Shown here piece after piece: positions 8,311-16,156 of a DNA stretch of 25,975 nt (the stretch's first letter is position 1; each line of letters opens with the position of its first letter). The notes beneath the pieces were generated by a model, which was not told where the DNA came from, ran no database searches, and saw nothing but the letters and a program-made list of their open reading frames with translations. Source of the stretch: Proteiniphilum sp. GTDB lineage: Bacteria > Bacteroidota > Bacteroidia > Bacteroidales > Dysgonomonadaceae. The translations under genes and the position numbers were made by a program. The DNA lies in assembly GCA_016649795.1 (NCBI GenBank), contig JAENWZ010000005.1:1-25975 (forward strand), written 5' to 3'.

Positions 8311-9300
8311 TTAAAAACTCCTGAAACCTACAATCTCTCTGACATCTCTGATTGTTTTGGATGCACTCTCTCTCGCCATCTCTGCCCCTTCAAGCGTCAC
8401 TCTGCGCAGGTAGGAATCATCTTTTTCTATCTCCACTATCCGTTCCCTAATGGGCGATGTTACCTTGATAATATCTTCAGCCAGCTGTTTTTTCAGATCA
8501 CCGTAGCGTATCTCACAGCTGTTCCATTTATCCTCATAATGTTGCACCACTTCGGGTGTTGAGACAACACGCAGGAGGGTGAAAAGATTCTCAATATAAT
8601 CAGGTTTTACGGAATCCGGCGCGGCGGGGCCGGCATCGGTGAGTGCTTTCTTCACCTTTTTCTCAATCTCTTTCGGGCTATCGCTCAAATAGATGGCATT
8701 GCCTTCCGATTTGCCCATCTTACCACTGCCATCCAGTCCCGGTATTTTCACCAGATCATCTCCGAAGTTATAGGCTACCGGCTCCTTGAAATAGTCCACC
8801 CCGTAGAAATTGTTAAATCGGCGGGCAAATTTACGTGTCATCTCCAGATGCTGCTCCTGGTCTTTTCCCACAGGTACCTTGTCGGCGTTATGAATTAAAA
8901 TATCTGCCGCCATCAAGGTGGGATATGTTAAGAGTCCGGCATTCACGTTCTCGGGTTGTTTGCGCGCTTTTTCCTTAAAGGATGCTGTTTTTGCCAGCTC
9001 TCCCATGTAAGCGTGCATGTTCAGATAGAGGTACAGTTCTATTGTTTCACGCACATCGCTCTGTACATAAATGACCGATTTTTTCGGATCGATGCCTGCC
9101 GCCAGGTAATCCACCAGCACGTTTTTCACGTTATCGTGCAGTAACTTCGGGTCGGGATGTGTGGTGAGGGAGTGTATATCGGCAATAAAAAAATAACATC
9201 TGTTCTCTTCCTGCATCCGGATGAAGTTGCGCAATGCACCAAAATAGTTCCCCAGATGCAATTTTCCGGTTGAACGAATACCACTTAAAACTATATCCAT
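8311..9300 (-). CDS. trpS: Tryptophanyl-tRNA synthetase
   Basis: 329 residues, normal length for bacterial TrpRS, a class I enzyme that charges tRNA-Trp with tryptophan using ATP. The ATP-binding HIGH-type motif is TGKLHLGNYFGAL (HLGN at residues 15-18). The KMSKS-type loop is GSGKMGKSEGN (KMGKS at 194-198), a known variant. Other family segments are FIADIHSLTTHPD, VQSDVRE, LLTYPTLMAADIL (122-135) and VPVGKDQEQHLEMTR (143-156), all in the tryptophan and dimer region. Start ATG at 9300. A TATCTTTG -7 box lies upstream at 9327-9334. It heads the trpS-DUF2156-GNAT operon. Confidence 0.97.
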   Translation of the reverse strand: MDIVLSGIRSTGKLHLGNYFGALRNFIRMQEENRCYFFIADIHSLTTHPDPKLLHDNVKNVLVDYLAAGIDPKKSVIYVQSDVRETIELYLYLNMHAYMGELAKTASFKEKARKQPENVNAGLLTYPTLMAADILIHNADKVPVGKDQEQHLEMTRKFARRFNNFYGVDYFKEPVAYNFGDDLVKIPGLDGSGKMGKSEGNAIYLSDSPKEIEKKVKKALTDAGPAAPDSVKPDYIENLFTLLRVVSTPEVVQHYEDKWNSCEIRYGDLKKQLAEDIIKVTSPIRERIVEIEKDDSYLRRVTLEGAEMARESASKTIRDVREIVGFRSF

Positions 9301-9326
9301 GATCTGTTTCGATTGATTTGAATGTG

Positions 9327-9334
9327 CAAAGATA
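9327..9334 (-). promoter_or_regulatory. -7 box of the trpS operon
   Basis: On the minus strand TATCTTTG matches TAnnTTTG exactly, 26 bases before the trpS ATG. A TTTG lies upstream but only 12 nt away, so no well-spaced -33 box is seen. Confidence 0.55.
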
Positions 9335-9463
9335 AGAAATTATCGTCAAAAAGAGATAACCGCGTTTGTACTCTCTCCTCGCATTCATATTGATACCTGT
9401 TCTAAAATAGGTCAATTAAGGTAATTTTGCCGCAAATAGTTCTCTTTTGATGTTTAAAAGTAT

Positions 9464-9471
9464 TATTTTTG
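9464..9471 (+). promoter_or_regulatory. -7 box of the frdCAB operon
   Basis: TATTTTTG matches TAnnTTTG, giving an expected leader of about 100 bases before frdC. A TTTG at 9446-9449 is closer (14 nt) than the standard spacing. The 281-base trpS-frdC spacer otherwise holds only AT-rich sequence and an A-rich stretch just before the frdC start. Confidence 0.5.
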
Positions 9472-9581
9472 TAGTCATCATTGAAAAGTCGCAAAGAAGA
9501 ATTGGACAGACAACCATGTTTCCAGTCAATATTCAAGTGATCATTTTCAAATCATCTAAATAACTTAAAAAAAAGAACTTT

Positions 9582-10256
9582 ATGAGTTGGTTAATCAAAT
9601 CATCTATCGGACGGAAGTTTGTGCAAAGTATCTCCGGCCTTTTCCTGATCTTGTTCTTGCTGTTCCACATGTCTATGAATCTGGTGCTCATATTCAATTA
9701 TGAGACCTATAATTTCCTGGCCAATGAAATATTGGGTGCAAACTGGTGGGCAATCATCGGAACCGGAGTGATAGCACTGGGCTTCGTTGTTCACGTCATC
9801 TATGCCATCATTCTGACATTACAAAACATGAAAGCACGGGGTAATGACAGATACGCCTCTTCCAGTAAGACAAAGACAACATGGTCATCAAAAAATATGT
9901 TCGTTCTGGGTCTTTTCATTCTCCTGTTTCTCTTTTTACATTTATACCAGATGTGGTATCAGATGCAGTTTAAAGAGCTGTTCATGATTGAAGGTGCACG
10001 CCATGACGGTGCTCAGCTGGTGGAAGAGGTATTTTCACAGCTTTGGGTTGTGATCATATACGTTATCGCCTTTATCGCTCTGTGGTTCCACCTGACCCAC
10101 GGTTTCTGGAGTGCACTCCACAGTGTTGGCTGGAATAACACCGTCTGGATGAAACGTCTCAAGGTGCTCGGAAATATCATCTCCACCGCTATATCACTCG
10201 GATTCATTATCGTGGCGATCGCCATTTATCTCGGATACTCTAACTTATTAGGATAA
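9582..10256 (+). CDS. frdC: Quinol:fumarate reductase / succinate dehydrogenase cytochrome b subunit (type B)
   Basis: 224 residues with five predicted membrane helices: about 15-38, 57-80, 105-126, 153-178 and 197-219. This is the single-anchor, two-haem (type B) subunit that passes electrons from menaquinol to the FrdAB head on the cytoplasmic face of the inner membrane. Candidate axial haem ligands, one per helix, are His29 (LFHMSMN), His71 (FVVHVIYA), His120 (LFLHLYQMWYQ) and His170 (ALWFHLTHGFWS). Their spacing resembles that of the Wolinella enzyme, but the assignment is inferred. Start ATG at 9582 follows an A-rich leader. frdA starts 18 bases after the stop. Some annotation schemes name it sdhC, and the fumarate direction fits an anaerobic Bacteroidales. 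Confidence 0.93.
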   Translation: MSWLIKSSIGRKFVQSISGLFLILFLLFHMSMNLVLIFNYETYNFLANEILGANWWAIIGTGVIALGFVVHVIYAIILTLQNMKARGNDRYASSSKTKTTWSSKNMFVLGLFILLFLFLHLYQMWYQMQFKELFMIEGARHDGAQLVEEVFSQLWVVIIYVIAFIALWFHLTHGFWSALHSVGWNNTVWMKRLKVLGNIISTAISLGFIIVAIAIYLGYSNLLG

Positions 10257-10274
10257 CTAAAGAAATTGAATATT

Positions 10275-12218
10275 ATGAATAAATTTGACGCAAAAATACC
10301 CAAAGGGCCTCTCGCCGATAAATGGACAAACTATAAGAACCATCAGAAACTGGTAAACCCTGCGAACAAACGCCGCCTCGACATCATCGTGATAGGTACC
10401 GGACTGGCTGGAGCATCTGCAGCCGCTTCGCTGGGTGAGATGGGGTTCAAGGTACATAATTTCTGCATTCAGGACTCTCCCCGCCGTGCGCACTCCATCG
10501 CAGCACAGGGTGGTATCAATGCAGCCAAGAACTATACCAACGACGGTGACTCTGTATACCGTCTGTTTTATGATACAATTAAAGGTGGCGACTATCGTGC
10601 ACGTGAAGCCAACGTTTATCGTCTGGCAGAGGTGTCGAACAGTATCATCGACCAATGTGTGGCGCAGGGTGTTCCCTTCGCACGCGAATATGGCGGCTTG
10701 CTTGACAACCGTTCTTTTGGCGGAGCACAGGTGTCACGTACCTTCTATGCCCGCGGACAGACCGGACAACAGCTGCTGCTGGGCGCTTACTCTGCATTGA
10801 GTCGTGCCGTGCATAACAAGCAGGTGGAACTCTACACCCGCTACGAGATGGTTGACCTGGTTATTATCGATGGCCGCGCCCGCGGAATCATTGCCCGCAA
10901 CCTGGTGACAGGAAAGCTGGAACGTTTCAGCGCACATGCGGTGGTGATCGCTACCGGCGGATACAGCAACACCTTCTTTCTCTCTACGAACGCGATGACC
11001 TCCAACGGATCGGCAGCATGGCAGTGTTACAAGAAAGGGGCTTATTTTGCCAACCCCTGTATGGCGCAAATTCATCCCACCTGCATCCCTGTGCATGGCG
11101 AATTCCAGTCGAAGCTCACGTTGATGTCCGAGTCGTTACGTAACGACGGACGTATCTGGGTTCCAAAGAAGCCGGAAGATGCAGAGGCTATCCGTGAAGG
11201 AAGGCTCAAGCCGACCGACCTGAAAGAGGAGGATCGTGACTACTACCTGGAACGTCGTTACCCTGCATTCGGGAATCTCGTACCGCGTGACGTGGCATCG
11301 CGTGCCGCTAAAGAACGCTGTGATGCAGGTTACGGAGTAGGAACAACCGGGCTGGCCGTCTATCTCGATTTTGCCGATGCGATTGAGCGTCTGGGCAAAG
11401 AGATGGTGGAAGCACGCTACGGCAACCTGTTCCAGATGTACGAAAAAATTGTGGACGATAATCCCTATACAACACCTATGATGATCTATCCGGCCATCCA
11501 CTATACCATGGGAGGTATCTGGGTTGATTATGAACTGATGACCAACATCCCCGGCCTGTTTGCCATCGGCGAAGCTAACTTCTCCGACCACGGTGCCAAC
11601 CGTTTGGGAGCATCGGCGCTCATGCAGGGGCTGGCTGACGGATATTTCGTTCTTCCTTACACAATTCAGAATTACCTGGCCGATCAGATCAATGTTCCGC
11701 GCTTCAAGACCGACGCTCCGGAATTTGTACAGGCCGAAAAAGAGATCAACGACCGCATAGAACGGTTGATGAACATCAGGGGAAAACACTCGGTGGATCA
11801 TATTCACAAAGAACTGGGGCACGTAATGTGGGATTTTGTAGGTATGGGCCGCAACGCCGAAGGATTGAGACAGGCCATTGAGAAGCTGAAAGAGGTGAAG
11901 AAGGACTTCTGTACCAACCTGCGTATTCCCGGAAACAAGGAAACACTTAATGTGGAGCTCGAAAAAGCATTACGCCTGGCTGATTTCATTGAAATTGGAG
12001 AGCTGATGGCTCACGACGCGCTCGACCGCGAAGAATCGTGCGGCGGACATTTCCGTCTTGAACACCAGACACCCGAAGGCGAAGCATTGCGTCATGACGA
12101 CCAGTTTGCTTACGTTTCCTGCTGGGAATATCAGGGAGAAGAAAAAGCTCCGGTGATGTACAAGGAACCCCTCGAATACGAATTTATTGTTCGTCAGCAG
12201 AGAAACTACAAATCTTAA
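10275..12218 (+). CDS. frdA: Fumarate reductase / succinate dehydrogenase flavoprotein subunit
   Basis: 647 residues, normal for the Bacteroidetes subunit. It reduces fumarate to succinate at a covalently bound FAD. Seen in order: the Rossmann GTGLAGASAA (G41, G43, G46), HSIAAQGG with the FAD-attaching His73, the second FAD segment VVIATGGYSNTFF, substrate-site QIHPT (His267, Thr269), VPRDVASR (the catalytic acid-base Arg lies in this loop, R339 or R344), HYTMGG (His409) and IGEANFSDHGANRLGA (FAD). ATG at 10275 is used. A TTG three codons upstream (10266) is in frame but a weaker choice. It is the middle gene of frdCAB, with frdB 42 bases downstream. Confidence 0.97.
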   Translation: MNKFDAKIPKGPLADKWTNYKNHQKLVNPANKRRLDIIVIGTGLAGASAAASLGEMGFKVHNFCIQDSPRRAHSIAAQGGINAAKNYTNDGDSVYRLFYDTIKGGDYRAREANVYRLAEVSNSIIDQCVAQGVPFAREYGGLLDNRSFGGAQVSRTFYARGQTGQQLLLGAYSALSRAVHNKQVELYTRYEMVDLVIIDGRARGIIARNLVTGKLERFSAHAVVIATGGYSNTFFLSTNAMTSNGSAAWQCYKKGAYFANPCMAQIHPTCIPVHGEFQSKLTLMSESLRNDGRIWVPKKPEDAEAIREGRLKPTDLKEEDRDYYLERRYPAFGNLVPRDVASRAAKERCDAGYGVGTTGLAVYLDFADAIERLGKEMVEARYGNLFQMYEKIVDDNPYTTPMMIYPAIHYTMGGIWVDYELMTNIPGLFAIGEANFSDHGANRLGASALMQGLADGYFVLPYTIQNYLADQINVPRFKTDAPEFVQAEKEINDRIERLMNIRGKHSVDHIHKELGHVMWDFVGMGRNAEGLRQAIEKLKEVKKDFCTNLRIPGNKETLNVELEKALRLADFIEIGELMAHDALDREESCGGHFRLEHQTPEGEALRHDDQFAYVSCWEYQGEEKAPVMYKEPLEYEFIVRQQRNYKS

Positions 12219-12260
12219 ATGGTTGATAGAATAAGCGTAAAATTAAAACAACAAACAATC

Positions 12261-13016
12261 ATGGATAAAGATATCAACATAAAAGTAAAAGTTTGGCGTC
12301 AGAACGGTCCAAAAGATAAAGGATATTTTGAAACCTTCCCGCTGGAAAATATCTCTCAGGGGAGTTCATTTCTGGAAATGCTGGACATTCTCAACGAAAA
12401 TCTCATCAACGAGGGAAAAGAGCCTGTTGTTTTCGATCACGACTGTCGTGAAGGTATTTGCGGCATGTGCAGCCTTTATATCAACGGACATCCGCACGGC
12501 CCTGATGAAGGGATCACCACCTGTCAGCTTCATATGCGCAGGTTCAACGATGGAGACACCATCACCGTAGAGCCATGGCGTTCGGCAGGATTCCCCATTA
12601 TCAAAGACCTGATAGTAGATAGAACAGCCTTCGACAAAATCATTCAGGCTGGCGGCTATGTATCGGTGAACACCGGTAGTGCCGTTGATGCCAACGCTAT
12701 ACCTATTCCGCGGGACGATGCTGAGATGGCGATGGATGCCGCAGCATGTATTGGTTGCGGTGCCTGTGTGGCAGCCTGCAAGAATGGATCAGCGATGCTT
12801 TTCGTCTCTGCCAAAGTGAGTCAGCTGGCCCTGTTGCCGCAAGGCAGAGTGGAAGCAACCAGACGCGCCAAATCTATGGTTGCCAAAATGGATGAGCTTG
12901 GATTCGGAAACTGTACCAATACAGGTGCTTGTGAGGTGGAGTGTCCGAAGAATATCTCCATTAGCAATATCGCCCGACTGAACCGCGAGTTTTTAAAAGC
13001 AAAATTCCAGGACTAA
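12261..13016 (+). CDS. frdB: Fumarate reductase / succinate dehydrogenase iron-sulfur subunit
   Basis: 251 residues from ATG at 12261 (MDKDINIKVKVWRQNG). An in-frame ATG 14 codons earlier (12219, directly after the frdA stop) would add a poorly conserved stretch. It relays electrons between cytochrome b and FAD through three clusters. The [2Fe-2S] cluster is held by C62, C67, C70 and C88 (CREGICGMC ... C). The [4Fe-4S] and [3Fe-4S] clusters use C163, C166, C169 and C173 (CIGCGACVAAC) together with C218, C224 and C228 (CTNTGACEVECP). The CP ending is typical. All ligand positions are filled, so the subunit looks functional. A terminator hairpin follows at 13037-13077. Confidence 0.96.
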   Translation: MDKDINIKVKVWRQNGPKDKGYFETFPLENISQGSSFLEMLDILNENLINEGKEPVVFDHDCREGICGMCSLYINGHPHGPDEGITTCQLHMRRFNDGDTITVEPWRSAGFPIIKDLIVDRTAFDKIIQAGGYVSVNTGSAVDANAIPIPRDDAEMAMDAAACIGCGACVAACKNGSAMLFVSAKVSQLALLPQGRVEATRRAKSMVAKMDELGFGNCTNTGACEVECPKNISISNIARLNREFLKAKFQD

Positions 13017-13036
13017 ACGTTCCTAAACCTATACTG

Positions 13037-13080
13037 AAAAAGCGTTTCTTCTCTACTAACGGAGAAAGAACGCTTTTCTC
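13037..13080 (+). terminator. Rho-independent terminator of frdCAB
   Basis: The stem AAAAGCGTT...CTTCTC pairs with GAGAAAGAACGCTTTT across an 8-base loop, with two internal mismatches, and the right arm ends in TTTT. It starts 20 bases after the frdB stop and before the next gene's promoter. Confidence 0.8.
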
Positions 13081-13124
13081 ATATAGTTTTTTAAGGTTTC
13101 TTTAACAATCAATAGATAATCTTA

Positions 13125-13156
13125 TTTGTTTTACATTTGTCATAGATTTACATTTG
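13125..13156 (+). promoter_or_regulatory. Bacteroidota promoter of the outer-membrane protein (and probably priA)
   Basis: The -33 box TTTG at 13125-13128 and -7 box TACATTTG at 13149-13156 are separated by 20 bases, an ideal match to the Bacteroides consensus. A second overlapping TACATTTG occurs at 13132-13139. The predicted leader is about 40 bases, ending in an A-run just before the ATG. Confidence 0.75.
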
Positions 13157-13204
13157 TAATGCACAATTCAAGAATCATTAATGTTTTACCTAAAATAAAA
13201 AAAA

Positions 13205-13840
13205 ATGAAAACAAAGAAATTTATCCTAAGCAGCATGGCCATCCTGTTATTGACCATGCTTAGCCTGCCTCTCTCTGCTCAGATAAAATTTGGGGTGAAA
13301 GCAGATGTAGGACTCAATAATCCTAGTTTCAACAGCGATGCGCTGAAAGTGGAGAATATGACATCCTATAGCATAGGGCCTTCGATTGAAGCGATGTTTC
13401 CATTTGCTGTGGTTGATTTCGGGATAGAAGCATCTCTACTCTACAACGACAACCGCATGACTGTTTCCAATCTTTCAGGTGAGGGTAATGAGCCACAGGA
13501 GGTATATAACCGTTATCTCAATCTCCCTGTGAATGCAAAAGTAAAATTTGGTTTGGGTATGCTTCCTTTGAGGATGTTTGCTACTGCAGGCCCCTATGCC
13601 GGATACCTCTTATCGGGTGACGGGATTAATTTTCAGGATGTAGGAGACGACATCAAGGCAAAGGAGTTTCAGGCCGGAGCCAATATTGGCTTTGGTGTGG
13701 AAGTGCTGCATATGATTCAGGTAGGGTTGAACTACAGTGTACAGCTTACAGATAACTATGCACACGAGGAGCCCAACTGGAGAGACCCCCTGAACGGCAA
13801 AACGGAAACCTGGAGTATTACGGGAGCCGTCTATTTTTAA
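13205..13840 (+). CDS. Small outer-membrane beta-barrel protein
   Basis: 211 residues. A clear signal peptide (MKTKK, hydrophobic core AILLLTMLSLPL, cleavage after LSA near residue 25) starts the protein. The mature part has alternating hydrophobic and polar strands (KFGVKADVGL, VDFGIEASLLYN, LNLPVNAKVKFGL, ANIGFGVEVLHMIQVGLNYSVQL) and ends in an aromatic residue, AVYF, as beta-barrel outer-membrane proteins do. It resembles the PorT-like / OMP_b-brl families of Bacteroidota. The specific function (porin, adhesin or secretion accessory) is not visible. A strong promoter precedes it, and priA begins only 3 bases after its stop with no terminator between, so they probably share a transcript. 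Confidence 0.85.
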   Translation: MKTKKFILSSMAILLLTMLSLPLSAQIKFGVKADVGLNNPSFNSDALKVENMTSYSIGPSIEAMFPFAVVDFGIEASLLYNDNRMTVSNLSGEGNEPQEVYNRYLNLPVNAKVKFGLGMLPLRMFATAGPYAGYLLSGDGINFQDVGDDIKAKEFQAGANIGFGVEVLHMIQVGLNYSVQLTDNYAHEEPNWRDPLNGKTETWSITGAVYF

Positions 13841-13843
13841 ACT

Positions 13844-16081
13844 ATGTTCGCCGATGTAATACTTCCGCTCCCGCTTCCCGATCTTTTCACATATGCCGTT
13901 CCGGCAGAGATGCAGGATAAGATTGGGATAGGATTCAGGGTAATAATCCCTTTCGGAAGAAGGAAATATTACACCGCTATCGTCAAAGCGATTCACTGGG
14001 ATGCTCCCGAAAATATTGAAGTGAAAGAGATCCATTCTCTCATCGATTCACACGCTGTGGTGAACGAACAACAACTGACGTTGTGGGAATGGATCTCTTT
14101 TTATTATCTGTCTCCACCGGGGGATGTCTATAAAGCGGCACTCCCCTCCCCGATGAAACCCGAAGATCTTCTAAGTAAGTTTACACCCAAAACAGAAACA
14201 TTTATTCAAATCAACCCCTCGTTGGATGCAAGTTCCGTTACGGGACTACTTGGGAGAGCAAAGAAGCAGCAACTGCTGATGGATGAGATAATCCATTATT
14301 TTACTGAAAAAAAATGTGAGAGAGTCAGCAAAAAAGAGATATCCGGCCTCTCAAACTACTCTCCCTCCGTGCTCAACGGGTTACTGCAAAAAAAGATACT
14401 GCTGGCACACTCGATCGAAACAGGCCGCATCAATTCCGGGATTATCCCTACCCGTGAACCTTACCCGCTGAATGAACATCAGCAAAAAGCACTCATTGAA
14501 CTGAACAACTGTTTCAAAGATAAACAGATCTCTCTACTGCATGGAGTAACATCGAGCGGAAAGACAGAGATCTACATCCATCTCATTCAGCAATTTCTGG
14601 CTGTAGGAGCACAGACCCTTTACCTGCTCCCTGAGATAGCGCTGACCACTCAGCTGACACAGAGGCTGCAGGCTGTTTTCGGCGATAAGATAGGTATCTA
14701 CCACTCCAGGATCAATGAGAATGAACGTACGGAAATATGGCAGAAAATGTTATCGGAGAACCCCTACAAGATTATTCTTGGTGTGCGATCCTCACTTTTT
14801 CTTCCGTTCCGTAAATTGGGACTTGTGATTGTAGATGAAGAACATGAAACAAGCTACAAGCAACAGGAACCGGCACCACGTTATCACGCACGCGATGCGG
14901 CTATTATGCTGGCTCATTTTCACAATGCGAAAACCGTGCTGGGTTCGGCCACTCCATCGTTAGAATCCTATTACAATGCGCAAACCGGAAAATATGGATT
15001 GGTCACATTAACAGAACGTTTTAACGGAGTGATGATGCCCCGCATACAGCTGGAGAACACAAGGGATTTGCGCAGAAAAAAGAAGATGAAGTCACTGCTC
15101 GCACCGGCGCTTATCGAAGAGATAAACGCTGCGCTGGAAAATGAGGAACAGGTGATACTCTTTCGCAACCGACGGGGATTTGCGCCGTTGATAGAGTGCA
15201 GTCAGTGTGCATGGACTCCCAGATGCAGCCGTTGTGATGTCACTCTCACCTATCATAAAAAGGGCAACAAGCTGGTGTGTCATTATTGTAACAGTCACTA
15301 CCGCCTACCGACGGAATGTCCTTCATGCCTAGAGAAGAGCCTCAAGCCACTAGGTCTGGGAACAGAACAGCTGGAAGAGGAGGTGTCACTTCTTTTCCCC
15401 GGAACTGTCGTGGCAAGGATGGATATGGACAGCACACGGGGTAAAGATGCATACGAAAGGATTATCAATGACTTCCAGGAGAAGAGGATTCAGATTCTGG
15501 TGGGAACACAGATGCTTTCAAAAGGATTGGATTTTGATAATGTGAGGGTGGTAGGCATCATCTCGGCCGACTCGTTGCTCAACTATCCCGATTTTCGCTC
15601 ACATGAGCGGGGATTTCAGCTAATGACACAGGCTGCCGGACGCTCCGGAAGAAATACCAGACAGGGGATAGTCATCATACAGAGTGCAGATCCGGCACAG
15701 GCTGTTTACTCCTATGTCTCCCGAAACGATTACGAGCTTTTCTTCGAAACTCAGCTATCTGAACGCAAACTATTTAACTATCCTCCATTTTGCCGGCTGA
15801 TCCGCATCGTGTTAAAGCATAAGGAGGAGAGAAAGGCAGAAGCTGCATCTTCTCTGTTAGCCGATATCCTAAAAAAAACGCTGCATGAACGTCTGCTTGG
15901 TCCCAACAAACCAATCGTGAGCCGAATACAATTGTACCACATTCGCGAAATACTGCTGAAACTGGAAAATGGGCTCTCGCCACACAAGGTGCGTGACATC
16001 ATGAAAAAGGCAGAAAGCAGTTTGCGAAGTAATCCTGAATTTAAGTATGTTACACTTTATTACGATGTGGATCCGCTGTGA
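13844..16081 (+). CDS. priA: Primosomal protein N' (replication restart helicase)
   Basis: 745 residues. PriA recognises stalled forks and reloads the replicative helicase, translocating 3' to 5' with ATP. The N-terminal 3'-DNA-binding domain starts MFADVILPLPLPDLFTYAVP, followed by a winged helix. Walker A is GVTSSGKTEIY (about residues 231-241), and Walker B is IVDEEHETSYKQQ (DEEH near 331). The GSATPSLES motif III, a paired zinc-binding module of eight Cys (ECSQC, CSRC, CHYC, CPSC, about 450-500) and helicase motifs with GTQMLSKGLDF and QAAGRSGR follow. All are intact. It is slightly shorter than many Bacteroides homologues and close to E. coli PriA. It starts 3 bases after the barrel-protein stop. 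Confidence 0.97.
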   Translation: MFADVILPLPLPDLFTYAVPAEMQDKIGIGFRVIIPFGRRKYYTAIVKAIHWDAPENIEVKEIHSLIDSHAVVNEQQLTLWEWISFYYLSPPGDVYKAALPSPMKPEDLLSKFTPKTETFIQINPSLDASSVTGLLGRAKKQQLLMDEIIHYFTEKKCERVSKKEISGLSNYSPSVLNGLLQKKILLAHSIETGRINSGIIPTREPYPLNEHQQKALIELNNCFKDKQISLLHGVTSSGKTEIYIHLIQQFLAVGAQTLYLLPEIALTTQLTQRLQAVFGDKIGIYHSRINENERTEIWQKMLSENPYKIILGVRSSLFLPFRKLGLVIVDEEHETSYKQQEPAPRYHARDAAIMLAHFHNAKTVLGSATPSLESYYNAQTGKYGLVTLTERFNGVMMPRIQLENTRDLRRKKKMKSLLAPALIEEINAALENEEQVILFRNRRGFAPLIECSQCAWTPRCSRCDVTLTYHKKGNKLVCHYCNSHYRLPTECPSCLEKSLKPLGLGTEQLEEEVSLLFPGTVVARMDMDSTRGKDAYERIINDFQEKRIQILVGTQMLSKGLDFDNVRVVGIISADSLLNYPDFRSHERGFQLMTQAAGRSGRNTRQGIVIIQSADPAQAVYSYVSRNDYELFFETQLSERKLFNYPPFCRLIRIVLKHKEERKAEAASSLLADILKKTLHERLLGPNKPIVSRIQLYHIREILLKLENGLSPHKVRDIMKKAESSLRSNPEFKYVTLYYDVDPL

Positions 16082-16090
16082 TAATAGAAC

Positions 16091-16125
16091 AAAAAACCGG
16101 CATCACTTTCGTCATGCCGGTTTTT
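16091..16125. terminator. Bidirectional terminator between priA and rng
   Basis: A perfect 12-bp stem (AAAAACCGGCAT pairing with ATGCCGGTTTTT) with a 10-base loop. Flanking A- and T-runs let it end transcription from both convergent genes. Confidence 0.9.
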
Positions 16126-16156
16126 ATGCTCTTTATAGATTAGCTCATGCAGAGCT

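Noticed and set aside
11136..11822. 228-residue minus-strand open frame opposite frdA
   Set aside because: It is a shadow of the highly conserved frdA frame, with no recognisable motif or promoter of its own.
12219..12260. Earlier ATG for frdB giving 14 extra residues
   Set aside because: The conserved FrdB N-terminus begins at the ATG at 12261. The extra residues look like spacer translation.
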